A stretch of DNA of 64,000 bases from Bacteroidota bacterium. GTDB lineage: Bacteria > Bacteroidota > Bacteroidia > Chitinophagales > Chitinophagaceae. The stretch spans positions 186,001 to 250,000 of the forward strand of contig JAIUNV010000004.1 of NCBI GenBank assembly GCA_020161435.1. Direction: 5' to 3'. How positions within the stretch are numbered: the first letter of the stretch is position 1; each line of letters starts with the position of its first letter. The notes beneath the pieces were generated by a model, which did no database searches, had not been told where the DNA came from, and worked only from the letters and a program-made list of their open reading frames with translations. The position numbers and the translations under genes are program-made. This document shows, piece by piece, positions 37,094 through 46,166 of the stretch.

Positions 37094-38410
37094 TTACAAC
37101 CGCTCAATCATCTCTACCACCCCGGCCCTTTTGAGAATGAGGTAGCCGAGGCGGTCGTTGCTGATGCCTTCTTTGAGTTGGTAGCTGAACTTTAATTCTT
37201 CGTCCGTTACCTGTGTTTCGAAATAGCGGAAAGCAATATTGGGATAGGGGCGTAGTTCATCACCAATTTCGTACAAGTGAGTGCTTAGTACAAACAAAGA
37301 GTTCTTGATTTTGAGCAGGCCTTTGATAACGGTAGTACTGCAACGCATGGCATCCTGCACGTTGGTGCCCTTGAACAATTCATCAATCAGCACCAGCCAT
37401 TTGCTGTTATCGTTGATGCGGGTAATCGTGTTTTTGATGCGTTGCACTTCATTGAAGAAATAGCTTTCGCCTTTTACAATATTGTCACTCACCTGAATAT
37501 TGCTGAGGATGCCATCGAATATCGACAACTGCATTTGTGTAGCAGGAACGGCCATACCAATATGTGCCAAGTAAGCCGCCACACCTACCGCTTTGATGAA
37601 AGTACTTTTGCCCGCCATGTTGGCACCGGTCAGGAAAATGAAATTCGTTTCCTGATTTAATTCCAAATCATAAGCGGTAGGATGTTCGAGCAAAATATGA
37701 CGCAATCCTTTCGCAGTAATAGAAGGTGCCGGAGCTGGTTGAATATCAGGAAAAGTGAGTTGATGAACCTGTATGGCTTTGGCCAGAGAGAGATAGGCTT
37801 CCAGCCGGCCATGCATATCAATCAAATCATTGATTTGGTTTTTGAAATGATACAACAGGTAGTAGCCATAATGCAAATGTTGCGCAGCACTCAGTTGTTG
37901 TTTGTTTGTTACAGCAATAAGTGCTTTGATTTCTTCACGGGCCATCATGAGTTGGATGCGGCTGAGCATGCCACTCAACAGGGCTGGTGTTTTTTGTGCA
38001 TCAAACATGCCAATGAACTGCTGCATGCCTTGCAAAAAATCAATGGCATGACCAACCGAGTAGCGGATGATGGCATAGTCGGGACCGTGAATGAGTTTGT
38101 ACAACAAAGCATTGGCCGCATTGGTGGGGAAAGGAATTTTATCAATCTGTGATTGATAAAATTTATCGAGCACCATGATGGTACCATTGGTGATACCGCT
38201 GGGCCATTTGTCCTGGTTTTGCAGCATCAGTTTCAGCAGGTCCTGTGTTTCCTGAATCGGCTTCACATCACTAAAAGGATGATTGAGCAAATAAGCTAAC
38301 CATTGTGCCCCGCCGGAGGTTTGCGTAAAGTTGAGGGTGTTGTACACCGATTGCTCTTCTTCAGCATGAAAAATGGCAAGGTCTCGCAGCGATGTCTGAT
38401 CAATATTCAT
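37094..38410 (-). CDS. MutS-like ATPase without mismatch-recognition domain
   Basis: 438 residues. Only the lever/clamp helices and the C-terminal ATPase of MutS are present: Walker A LTGANMAGKSTFIKAVGV, the ABC signature region, Walker B WLVLIDELFKGTN, and the His loop STHLYEIGDEL. The mismatch-binding N-terminal domains I and II of full-length MutS (about 850 residues) are absent, and there is no Smr nuclease tail. It resembles the shorter MutS-related proteins common in Bacteroidota, whose role is unclear; classical mismatch repair is unlikely. Confidence 0.85.
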   Translation of the reverse strand: MNIDQTSLRDLAIFHAEEEQSVYNTLNFTQTSGGAQWLAYLLNHPFSDVKPIQETQDLLKLMLQNQDKWPSGITNGTIMVLDKFYQSQIDKIPFPTNAANALLYKLIHGPDYAIIRYSVGHAIDFLQGMQQFIGMFDAQKTPALLSGMLSRIQLMMAREEIKALIAVTNKQQLSAAQHLHYGYYLLYHFKNQINDLIDMHGRLEAYLSLAKAIQVHQLTFPDIQPAPAPSITAKGLRHILLEHPTAYDLELNQETNFIFLTGANMAGKSTFIKAVGVAAYLAHIGMAVPATQMQLSIFDGILSNIQVSDNIVKGESYFFNEVQRIKNTITRINDNSKWLVLIDELFKGTNVQDAMRCSTTVIKGLLKIKNSLFVLSTHLYEIGDELRPYPNIAFRYFETQVTDEELKFSYQLKEGISNDRLGYLILKRAGVVEMIERL

Positions 38411-38437
38411 AAGCAGGGTAGGTAAGCAGCCAACAAG

Positions 38438-39787
38438 TTAACGGTTAAAGCGCAGTCGCATACCCAACTGAGATGCATTGAGCTCACCATTTGCATACGC
38501 CAAGTGGCCATTTACAAAAGTGTGGCTAATGCTGGCAGGCAATGTTTCACCTTCTAGTGGACTCCAGCCACATTTGTACAAAATATTTTCCTTGCTTACG
38601 GTGGTGCTTTGCTGCAAGTTTACCAATACCAAATCGGCATGATAGCCTTCGCGGATATAACCCCGCTGATCAATGTCGAACATATCGGCCACATTGTGGC
38701 TCATTTTCTGCACCACTTTTTCGATGCTGATGCGGCCTTCCTGCACATACTTCATCATCATGAGCACAGAGTGTTGTACCAGTGGCAGGCCTGCATGTGC
38801 ATGAGCATAGGGTGGTTCTTTTTCGCTGAGCAAATGAGGCGCATGGTCGGTGGCAATTACATCCAGGCGATCATCGTTCAAGGCTTCCCACAACGCCGCT
38901 TTGTTGTCGGCAGATTTGATGGCCGGGTTGCATTTAATTTGATAGCCGAGGCGGTCATAATCGTCGGCAGTAAAGTGGAGGTGATGCACACATACTTCGC
39001 TGGTGATGCGCTTTTCGCTGAGGGGCAGCATATTGGTAAACAGCTGCAACTCACGGGCCGTGCTGATGTGTAAAATGTGCAGTCGGGTGTTGTGTTTTTT
39101 GGCTAATTGTATGGCAGAAAAACTACTTTCAAAACAAGCTTCCACATCACGGATAACAGGGTGATGCTGTGGCGTCAGATCCACAGCTTGCAAAGCATCC
39201 AGGTTGCGTTTGATGACTTTTTCATCTTCGCAATGCGTGGCAATTAATACTTCTGCTTCTCTGAAAATTTTGTCGAGTGTCAGGTAGTTGTCTACCAGCA
39301 TGTTGCCGGTAGAAGCCCCCATGAATATTTTGATGCCGCACACATCTTTTTTGCGGTTGTTGGTTTTCAGTACTTCATCGGCATTGCTGTTGCTGGTGCC
39401 CATGAAAAAAGAATAATTGGCCAGCGATGATTGTGCTGCAATCTGGTATTTGTCTTCCAGTAGTTCATGTGTCAATGCATTGGGCACGGTGTTGGGCATT
39501 TCCATAAAACTGGTAACACCACCGGCTACCGCTGCACGGCTTTCAGTAAAAATATTGGCCTTGTGGGTGAGGCCGGGTTCCCGAAAATGCACCTGGTCAT
39601 CAATGGCACCTGGGAGCAAGTGTAAACCTTCGGCATTTATTTCTACCACTGCTTCTGTACAATTGATTTGTGGAGCAATTTTCTCAATACGGCCGTTTTT
39701 TATTAACAGGTCTGAGCAAAATGTGCGGCCTTCGTTGACAATGCTGGCGTTTTTGATGAGGTAATTTTGCATACTTTGTTTATTCAT
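38438..39787 (-). CDS. pyrC: Dihydroorotase
   Basis: 449 residues (ATG 39787; MQNYLIKNASI at 39772 is an alternative start that looks more like the family). It cyclises carbamoyl-aspartate in pyrimidine synthesis. Metal ligands are seen in GAIDDQVHFREPGLTHK, the bridging carbamylated lysine in GIKIFMGASTGNM, and further ligands in ATHCEDE, LHILHIST and DVIATDHAPH. The length and the DQVHFRE form fit the long amidohydrolase-type enzyme. It is divergent from the Wzi-like gene at 39806, only 18 bases away. Confidence 0.93.
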   Translation of the reverse strand: MNKQSMQNYLIKNASIVNEGRTFCSDLLIKNGRIEKIAPQINCTEAVVEINAEGLHLLPGAIDDQVHFREPGLTHKANIFTESRAAVAGGVTSFMEMPNTVPNALTHELLEDKYQIAAQSSLANYSFFMGTSNSNADEVLKTNNRKKDVCGIKIFMGASTGNMLVDNYLTLDKIFREAEVLIATHCEDEKVIKRNLDALQAVDLTPQHHPVIRDVEACFESSFSAIQLAKKHNTRLHILHISTARELQLFTNMLPLSEKRITSEVCVHHLHFTADDYDRLGYQIKCNPAIKSADNKAALWEALNDDRLDVIATDHAPHLLSEKEPPYAHAHAGLPLVQHSVLMMMKYVQEGRISIEKVVQKMSHNVADMFDIDQRGYIREGYHADLVLVNLQQSTTVSKENILYKCGWSPLEGETLPASISHTFVNGHLAYANGELNASQLGMRLRFNR

Positions 39788-39805
39788 TCATTCTAATACA
39801 TCTGC

Positions 39806-41506
39806 ATGCAAAATAGGAATTCCCTGCTTGTTGCTGTACTTCTGTTGGCAACATTGTATGCTTCTGCACAAACCACGTATTTCCCGTTGTGGTCGAAAGA
39901 AAACTGGACACTTGAAAGACTGGAAATAAAACTGCAGCGCAACAACGATTTGAACCTGAGTACGGTGAAGCCGCTGATGCGGGGTACCTATGTTCGGGTA
40001 GCGGATTCTATCCGTGTACAACTGGATGCACAAGCCGCAGGTTTTAGTGCCGTTGATTTGTACAACCTCAACCGGCTGCAAGCCAATAGCAGTGAGTATT
40101 CTGCTTATCCTTCCACTGCATGGAAGAGTAAGAAGCCTTTGGGTAAAGGCTTTTTTGAAACACCCGGCAATATGCTGGAGGTAAATCAGAAAGGTTTTTA
40201 CATGAGCATTAATCCTGCTATTAGTGTGCAGCAAAGCATGGAAAAAGATTACGATGGATCCATTCACTTTCGGGCGTTTGGTGCCAGTGGTCGTGGATTG
40301 ATTGGCAATAAGGTGGCGTTTCATTTTCAGGCCACGGCCAACAATGAAAATGGCCCGATACAGTTTCGTCGTTTTGTGGCTACCAACAACGCTGTGCCTG
40401 GTGCAGGCCGCTACAATGTAGCCAGCGGCAACAATGCTTACAGCTATTTCGATTTTCGGGGCAGCCTAGCTACCAACGTAACGAAATACATCAATGTACA
40501 GCTGGGCTATGATAGAAATTTCATTGGCAATGGTTACCGTAGTTTAATGCTGAGTGACTTCAGCGGACAATCGTTGTTTGTAAAACTGAATACCCGCATA
40601 TGGAAGCTCAACTATACCAACCTGTTCATGCAATTGTCGCCTACTCCGTTTGAGGCCAGCAACGACCGCATGAATAAAAAGTATGCCGCCATGCACCACC
40701 TGAGTTTGAATGCTACCAAGTGGTTGAATATTGGCTTTTTTGAATCTATCATTTTTGGCCGGCCCAACCGGTATGACTTTGCCTACATGCTGCCCGTTAT
40801 TTTTTACCGCAGCATAGAGCAGCAAAATGGTAGTCCCGATAATGCCAACATTGGTTTCGACTTTAAAGCCAACGTGGCTAAGAAAGCACAACTCTACGGA
40901 CAGTTAATGCTGGATGAATTTGTAAAAGATGAAGTGATTGGCAACAAACGCAACTGGTGGGGCAATAAGCAGGGCTTTCAGCTGGGGGCCAAATATGTAG
41001 ATGCGTTTGGCATCAACAATTTGGATGTGCAGGCAGAAATGAACCAGGTGCGGCCGTTCGTGTATCAGTTCAGAGATACGACAGGATCGTATGCGCATTA
41101 CAATCAACCGCTGGCGCATCCGATGGGTGCGAACCTGCGGGAGTTCATAGGTATCATTCGTTATCAACCTACCAACAAGCTGTACTTTTTTGCCAGGGTA
41201 AATTATTGGAAGCAAGGCCTGGATAGTGCCAGTTACAACTTTGGCTACAATCCAAATACGTTATACAGTTCTACCGGGCAGGGTGGGTTGCGTTTGCGCA
41301 GCGATAATTATCCCTTGTTTACCGGCATGCCGGCCACAGGTTTGAATGCTGCCATCACCGCCAGCTATGAGCTGAAAGAAAACCTGTTTGTGGAAGCACA
41401 GGCGCAATACCGCAGCTACAAAGAAACCAACAAAGACAAACTGAACACTACGCTGCTCACCATTGGATTGCGTTGGAATATGTTTAGAAAAGATTACGAT
41501 TATTAA
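39806..41506 (+). CDS. Outer-membrane barrel protein, capsule-assembly Wzi-like (copy 1)
   Basis: 566 residues. Signal peptide to ...LLATLYASA before QTTYFPLWSKENWTLERLEIKL. The body is beta-strand rich; segments GYDRNFIGNGYRSLMLSDFS, NIGFFESIIFGR, MLPVIFYRSIEQQNGSPDNANIGFD and PLAHPMGANLREFIGIIRY recall the Wzi family of capsule-anchoring outer-membrane lectins. It ends with a short aromatic strand, NMFRKDYDY. A paralogue follows 20 bases downstream. No capsule genes are close by, so the function remains a family-level guess. Confidence 0.7.
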   Translation: MQNRNSLLVAVLLLATLYASAQTTYFPLWSKENWTLERLEIKLQRNNDLNLSTVKPLMRGTYVRVADSIRVQLDAQAAGFSAVDLYNLNRLQANSSEYSAYPSTAWKSKKPLGKGFFETPGNMLEVNQKGFYMSINPAISVQQSMEKDYDGSIHFRAFGASGRGLIGNKVAFHFQATANNENGPIQFRRFVATNNAVPGAGRYNVASGNNAYSYFDFRGSLATNVTKYINVQLGYDRNFIGNGYRSLMLSDFSGQSLFVKLNTRIWKLNYTNLFMQLSPTPFEASNDRMNKKYAAMHHLSLNATKWLNIGFFESIIFGRPNRYDFAYMLPVIFYRSIEQQNGSPDNANIGFDFKANVAKKAQLYGQLMLDEFVKDEVIGNKRNWWGNKQGFQLGAKYVDAFGINNLDVQAEMNQVRPFVYQFRDTTGSYAHYNQPLAHPMGANLREFIGIIRYQPTNKLYFFARVNYWKQGLDSASYNFGYNPNTLYSSTGQGGLRLRSDNYPLFTGMPATGLNAAITASYELKENLFVEAQAQYRSYKETNKDKLNTTLLTIGLRWNMFRKDYDY

Positions 41507-41526
41507 CGCCGTTGAAACCACTGCAT

Positions 41527-43233
41527 ATGTTGCGAAATATTTGGGCTGCATTATTGATTCTGATAACGACCAACGCAGTTGCGCAAACTACTTACGTGCC
41601 ATTGTGGGCAAAAGAGGGTTGGCTGCTCGACCGTATGGAAATAAAGGCCGGCACCAACAATGCCCTTAACCTGAGCACGGTAAAACCATACATGCGAAAG
41701 GCCTATGTGGCAGTGGCCGATTCTGTACGGCAGTTGCTGCTGCAAAATCAAAATCCCTGGCAGCTGTCTTCGGTGGATCAATACAATCTAGACCGTTTTC
41801 AGGCTAACAACAGTGAGTATAGCCGCTATACCACTGCCGATATGCCTTCATGGAAAAGCAAACAACCGTTCTTAGGTTTTTTGTGGCCCACCAAAAGCAG
41901 CATGATTGAGGTAAACAACAAGGATTTTTACCTGTCCATCAATCCTGCTATCAACCAACAGCAGAGCGTTGAAACCGATTTTGATAAGCGGGTGTTTGTA
42001 AACAGCAAGGGCGTAATAGCCCGTGGCTTGATTGCCCAAAAAATCGGCTTTCATTTTTTCCTGACAGACAATCAGGAGCAGGGCCCATGGCAGTTTCGTC
42101 GCTTTGTAGATACGATGGGAGCCGTGCCCGGTGCCGGTTATTGGAAGCTTTTTAAAAGCACCCGGGGGGTAGATTATTTTGATGCCCGTGGTAGTGTAAG
42201 CTGGAATGTGAGCCGTTACATCAACATGCAGTTTGGCTACGACCAACAGTTTATTGGCAGCGGCTACCGCAGTTTGTTTCTCAGCAATGTTGCACCGCCT
42301 TCATTGTTCCTGAAATTCAATACACGCATCGGCAAATTCAATTACACCAATCTTTTTTCAGAAGTCTTTCCCGCACAGCAATTGCGCACCGACCGCTTGT
42401 ACGACCGCAAGTACATGGCCACACATCACCTCAGCGTAAATGTGCTTCCGTGGTTGAATGTGGGTTTGTTTGAAAGCATGGTGTTTGGTGAAAAAAATAC
42501 TTTCAAAGCATCGTATTTACAACCGGTTATTTTGCTCAACACTTTGGTGGGCAGAAAAGATGGCGAGAACAATGCCAACGTGGGCCTTGACTTCAAAGCC
42601 AATGTGCTGAAAAAAGTACAGGTGTATGGCCAGTATTTGTTTGACAACCTGGATGGCAGCGACGGCAAAACCGGCAGCGACTGGTGGGGCAACCGCCATG
42701 CTTTTCAATTGGGCGGCAAATATGTAGATGTATTGGGCATCAGCAATCTCGACTTGCAATTGGAGTACAATCAAATCCGTCCATTTACGTATAGCGGCAG
42801 CGACAGTGTAACAGCGTACAGCAACTATCGTCAGCCGCTGGCGCATCCTACGGGTGCCAATCTTCGTGAAGTGGTGGGCATTGTTCGCTATCAACCGCTG
42901 CGCAAATTGTACCTGCAGGCAAGGGCTAGCTACTGGCAGCAAGGCCTCGATAGTGCCGGTTATAGCTTTGGCAGCAATGTAAACAGGTTAAACACATTGA
43001 GCACAGCAGGTGGTAGCCGTTTGCGGGAGGGCAACTATCCCATTCTGAGTGGCATTGGCAGCAAAGGCGTACTTGGTTCTTTCACCGCATCTTATGAGTT
43101 GAAAGAAAATTTGTTTCTCGATGCCAACCTGATGTACCGCATTTTTGATACCGATGTACAAGCCAAACAAACCACAACTGTTGCCGGTATTGGTATCCGC
43201 TGGAATATGTTTAGGAGAGAATATGATTATTGA
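41527..43233 (+). CDS. Outer-membrane barrel protein, capsule-assembly Wzi-like (copy 2)
   Basis: 568 residues from ATG 41527 (MLRNIWAALLILITTNAVA, a signal peptide); a TTG five codons upstream is unlikely. It aligns end to end with the preceding gene: TTYVPLWAKEGWLLDRMEIKA, NLSTVKPYMRKAYVAVADSV, GYDQQFIGSGYRSLFLSN, NVGLFESMVFG, PLAHPTGANLREVVGIVRY and the last residues NMFRREYDY. The pair is a tandem duplication and probably one operon. They may bind different surface glycans or form a hetero-assembly; neither can be shown from sequence. Confidence 0.72.
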   Translation: MLRNIWAALLILITTNAVAQTTYVPLWAKEGWLLDRMEIKAGTNNALNLSTVKPYMRKAYVAVADSVRQLLLQNQNPWQLSSVDQYNLDRFQANNSEYSRYTTADMPSWKSKQPFLGFLWPTKSSMIEVNNKDFYLSINPAINQQQSVETDFDKRVFVNSKGVIARGLIAQKIGFHFFLTDNQEQGPWQFRRFVDTMGAVPGAGYWKLFKSTRGVDYFDARGSVSWNVSRYINMQFGYDQQFIGSGYRSLFLSNVAPPSLFLKFNTRIGKFNYTNLFSEVFPAQQLRTDRLYDRKYMATHHLSVNVLPWLNVGLFESMVFGEKNTFKASYLQPVILLNTLVGRKDGENNANVGLDFKANVLKKVQVYGQYLFDNLDGSDGKTGSDWWGNRHAFQLGGKYVDVLGISNLDLQLEYNQIRPFTYSGSDSVTAYSNYRQPLAHPTGANLREVVGIVRYQPLRKLYLQARASYWQQGLDSAGYSFGSNVNRLNTLSTAGGSRLREGNYPILSGIGSKGVLGSFTASYELKENLFLDANLMYRIFDTDVQAKQTTTVAGIGIRWNMFRREYDY

Positions 43234-43235
43234 TG

Positions 43236-43385
43236 AAGGCGGAAGGCAAAAGTCAAATTAGAAGAAGAATTTGCAGTTAGCAATTGGCAATTTGCAAGGG
43301 AGGAAGTAGAATAAAATATTTTTAACCTCACTTCTCAGTGAGCCTCTGATTTACCTCTCATACCTCTGTGGTAAATCAATCAGAC
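43236..43385. repeat. Intergenic low-complexity words
   Basis: Contains GAAGGCGGAAGGCAAAAG and GCAATTGGCAATTTGCAAGG tracts plus an inverted GATTTACC/GGTAAATC pair. Similar words recur at 31320-31400, 35330-35475 and 45419-45464. No gene is seen. Confidence 0.45.
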
Positions 43386-43898
43386 TTACTTCAGCTTAAA
43401 CGAATCTAATATTTTACCTGCTTTTTCTTTGTAAGCATTGTATTGGCTTTGCTCAGCAGTAAACGTCAATACATACGTGTAGTCGGCTGTGCTGATGTAA
43501 CGTTGTTCAAATTGAAGATCAAAGCCGTTCATACTGGTAGTGTACATGAGCTTATGGTATTGCTGTCCGTTTTTCTGAGTAATGGTTTTATTTTCTGTAA
43601 TAGCCATAGTGCCAAAATACTGTTTCAGTTGCTCAATTGACAAGCGTACATATTCTTCCAACGTTACATCCACACCATTGGTCGGCTCCATCACCACATT
43701 CATGTTTTCGCCAAACTTGTCGGTTTCTGATTGCAACGGAAAGAAAGCGATAAAGTCTGCCATAGAGGTGCCGGCAGTATCTACACGCATGTTTTTGTCT
43801 ACAGCAATGCTATAGGTTGACCGCTTGATGGTGGTTGTTTCCTGGGCTGCAACAACTGCCGTTACGCTGCACAGCAGCAAAGCCATCCAAAATTTCAT
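43386..43898 (-). CDS. Secreted PsbP/DcrB-like protein
   Basis: 170 residues from ATG 43898. A signal peptide MKFWMALLLCSVTAVVAA precedes QETTTIKRSTYSIAVDKNM. The body has the alternating strands and the ending YKEKAGKILDSFKLK typical of PsbP/DcrB/Mog1-fold proteins, with QKNGQQYHKLMYT in the centre. These are small periplasmic or exported domains of mostly unknown role. The upstream frame extension (27 codons) overlaps porT's terminal region and is rejected. It follows porT by 22 bases. Confidence 0.65.
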   Translation of the reverse strand: MKFWMALLLCSVTAVVAAQETTTIKRSTYSIAVDKNMRVDTAGTSMADFIAFFPLQSETDKFGENMNVVMEPTNGVDVTLEEYVRLSIEQLKQYFGTMAITENKTITQKNGQQYHKLMYTTSMNGFDLQFEQRYISTADYTYVLTFTAEQSQYNAYKEKAGKILDSFKLK

Positions 43899-43920
43899 AG
43901 GAAAAAAATTGAGCAATGAA

Positions 43921-44646
43921 TTATTGCTCCAAATGTATGGTGAAGAAAACCATGCGGGAACGCAATTGATCAAACACGCTGGAATATTTCAGCGCAGCAT
44001 CTCTTGCATGAATATTGCTCAGGCCGTTGCTGAATTTTATTTCCGGAGAAACTGTTACAAAGGGCAGGTAAAAATTGAAGCCGATGCCTATTTCAGCACC
44101 AAAATCATTCTTCTTTAGTTTCACCAAATCATCCGCATTTCTGGTTTTGGCATTGCTGGCCAAATCAATATCGTATTTCACACCAGCCAGCACATACACT
44201 TTAAAATTGTTGATGCGGTCGGAGTTGAACTTGAGGTGAAATGGAAACGTGGCGATGTTGCTTTGAATGATTTTGGTTTGTACCGGTTCTTCAAACAACT
44301 GGCGGCTGCCTAATGTGTACGTAAAGGAGCGGTCGAGGCCGAGAATGAGGCCGGGATTGGCACGTACTTCAAAACGTTTGCTGAGGCGGGCTGTCGCTAT
44401 CAAACGCAGTGAGTAGCCCGGACTGCGGTTGGGTTCGGCTGTCAGGATGCTGTCGTTTTGCAAAAATGTGTCGTGCTTGCTGGGGTGCAGGTACGAAGAA
44501 GCGTACCCGAGACTCAGGCCAAAATAAAACGGATCATTCTCCCGTTCGAGCCGGTGCAGGGTTTTCAAATTTTGTGCCTGCACAGTACTCAGGGCTAGTA
44601 AGCCGGCTACAACAATCAGGACTTGCTTCCGCAATAAATAGTACAT
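43921..44646 (-). CDS. porT: PorT family outer-membrane barrel (T9SS component)
   Basis: 241 residues from ATG 44646 (MYYLLRKQVLIVVAGLLALS, a signal peptide ending before QNLKTLHRL). An eight-strand type barrel: FYFGLSLGYASSYLHP, SPGYSLRLIATARLSKRFEVRANPGL, FPFHLKFNSDRINNFKVYVLAGVKYDIDL, GAEIGIGFNFYLPFVTVSPEIKF. PorT is needed for type IX secretion and, in Bacteroidota, is often next to the menaquinone methyltransferase gene, as here: its start overlaps the ubiE 3' end by 31 bases. A T9SS cargo protein is encoded at 58257. Confidence 0.85.
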   Translation of the reverse strand: MYYLLRKQVLIVVAGLLALSTVQAQNLKTLHRLERENDPFYFGLSLGYASSYLHPSKHDTFLQNDSILTAEPNRSPGYSLRLIATARLSKRFEVRANPGLILGLDRSFTYTLGSRQLFEEPVQTKIIQSNIATFPFHLKFNSDRINNFKVYVLAGVKYDIDLASNAKTRNADDLVKLKKNDFGAEIGIGFNFYLPFVTVSPEIKFSNGLSNIHARDAALKYSSVFDQLRSRMVFFTIHLEQ

Positions 44647-45359
44647 ATTCCTACGCTCAGCGGTTTTTTGTAAGTGCTTACATAACCGCATTTTTTCATG
44701 ATCTCTACAAATTGGTTGCCTTCGGGAAATGCCTGAATGCTATCATTCAGGTATTTGTAAGCGGCTTTGTTGCCGGCAATGAAACCACCTGCACCGGGTG
44801 CTACTGTTTTGGTGTACAGGTTGTACAATCCTTTCACACCGGGCAAGCTGGGCTTACTAAATTCGAGTATCACCACTTTGCCGCCCGGCTTCAGCACCCG
44901 CAGCATTTCACTGAGGCCTTTTTCCAAATGGGCAAAATTGCGTACCCCGAACGCTACCGTAATGGCATCAAACGATGCATCAGGAAAATTTATTGCCTCG
45001 CTGTCGCCATTGAACAGCTGTATGCTGTTGCTCAACTGGCGGTCAGCAATTTTTTTACGACCCAATTCAAGCATGCCATCACTAATGTCGATGCCGGTAA
45101 CCTGCTGCAAACTGGGCAACATGTTTTTGGCCATCAGCGCCACATCGGCAGTGCCCGTGGCTACATCCAGCAGGGTAGCAGGTAGCAGGCCAGCCAATTG
45201 TTTGATGGCTTTTTTGCGCCAGCCGACATCAATACCTGCACTCAAAAAGCGGTTGAGAAAATCGTAGCGGTGAGCAATTTGGTTGAACATATCTGCTACC
45301 TGCTCTTTCTTGCTGCCTTCTTTGCCTTCAAATGGTTTTATACTATCGTGTTCGTACAT
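44616..45359 (-). CDS. ubiE: Demethylmenaquinone methyltransferase
   Basis: 247 residues. S-adenosylmethionine motifs: LLDVATGTADVALMA (motif I), VTGIDISDGMLELGRKK, and ITVAFGVRNFAHLEKGLSEMLRVLKPGG, followed by VVILEFSKPSLP. It adds the C-methyl group in the last step of menaquinone synthesis (menG in quinone-specific naming). N-terminal VADMFNQIAHRYDFLNRFLS is the family signature. It lies upstream of porT with an overlap, implying translational coupling. Confidence 0.95.
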   Translation of the reverse strand: MYEHDSIKPFEGKEGSKKEQVADMFNQIAHRYDFLNRFLSAGIDVGWRKKAIKQLAGLLPATLLDVATGTADVALMAKNMLPSLQQVTGIDISDGMLELGRKKIADRQLSNSIQLFNGDSEAINFPDASFDAITVAFGVRNFAHLEKGLSEMLRVLKPGGKVVILEFSKPSLPGVKGLYNLYTKTVAPGAGGFIAGNKAAYKYLNDSIQAFPEGNQFVEIMKKCGYVSTYKKPLSVGICTIYCGSKS

Positions 45360-45418
45360 AGCTGTTTTGTTGTTGCGTTCCTATGCTCCTTAATGAGCAG
45401 TTTTCAGTCCCCCATTCC

Positions 45419-45464
45419 CTAATTAACTAATTAACCAATCAACTAATCACCCAATTAACCAATC
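45419..45464. repeat. AT-rich tandem words (AATTAACCAATC type)
   Basis: Near-tandem units AATTAACTAATTAACC, AATCAACTAATCACCC and AATTAACCAATCC fill the gap between queE and ubiE. Related AATTAGC words occur at 35338-35358 and 35451-35474. Confidence 0.55.
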
Positions 45465-45471
45465 CACTTCC

Positions 45472-46131
45472 TCACGGCACCCCAATGTATTTATGTGTTT
45501 GTAAACTCAGCTGCCACTGCGGATGCTGCTGAATGTACTCAACAATCAGCGGCGTCATTTCGTTGCGTTTTTCCCATTCGGGTTGCAAATACAATTTGCA
45601 ATGCGCAGGCACCAAGGCGGCGTGTTTTTCGGCCCAGTCAAAATCGGTTTTATTAAACACCACCACTTTCAGTTCGTGGGCTGCGGCCAGTATTTCGGGC
45701 AGGGGCGCTTTAAACTTTTTGGGCGACACACATATCCAGTCGAGCTGGCCGCTGAGTGGCGATGAGCCAGAGGTTTCGATGTTGATGCTGAAGCCGGCTT
45801 CATGCAAAGCCGCGGTTAGTGCATCGAGGTTGTGCATGAGCGGTTCGCCGCCGGTAATCACCGCCATGCGTCCGGGAAAGGAAGCGGCAGCACTTACAAT
45901 GTCGGTTATGGATTGTTGTGGATGTTTGCTGGCATCCCAGCTGTCTTTTACATCGCACCATACGCAGCCCACATCGCAGCCACCCAGGCGAATAAAATAG
46001 GCTGCCTTGCCGGTATGGTAGCCTTCGCCCTGCAGGGTGTAAAAGGCTTCCATTACGGGAAGTGTAGCGTTATTGTTGAGGATTGTTTGGTTCAAATTAT
46101 TTGCTTTGAAAACCTTGCATTTTTTGTGCAA
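45472..46131 (-). CDS. queE: 7-carboxy-7-deazaguanine synthase
   Basis: 219 residues. Radical SAM enzyme of queuosine/7-deazapurine synthesis. FYTLQGEGYHTGKAAYFIRL is followed by the iron-sulfur ligands CDVGCVWCD, the CX3CX2C pattern common in QueE. The TGGEPLMHN motif binds SAM, and CVSPKKFKAPLP is the usual C-terminal region. About 25 residues precede the family start VMEAFYTLQ, so a later start is possible. Other que genes are not in the window. Confidence 0.93.
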   Translation of the reverse strand: MHKKCKVFKANNLNQTILNNNATLPVMEAFYTLQGEGYHTGKAAYFIRLGGCDVGCVWCDVKDSWDASKHPQQSITDIVSAAASFPGRMAVITGGEPLMHNLDALTAALHEAGFSINIETSGSSPLSGQLDWICVSPKKFKAPLPEILAAAHELKVVVFNKTDFDWAEKHAALVPAHCKLYLQPEWEKRNEMTPLIVEYIQQHPQWQLSLQTHKYIGVP

Positions 46132-46166
46132 TGAAATTGCTTATTGCATGAATTGTGCAATAAATA

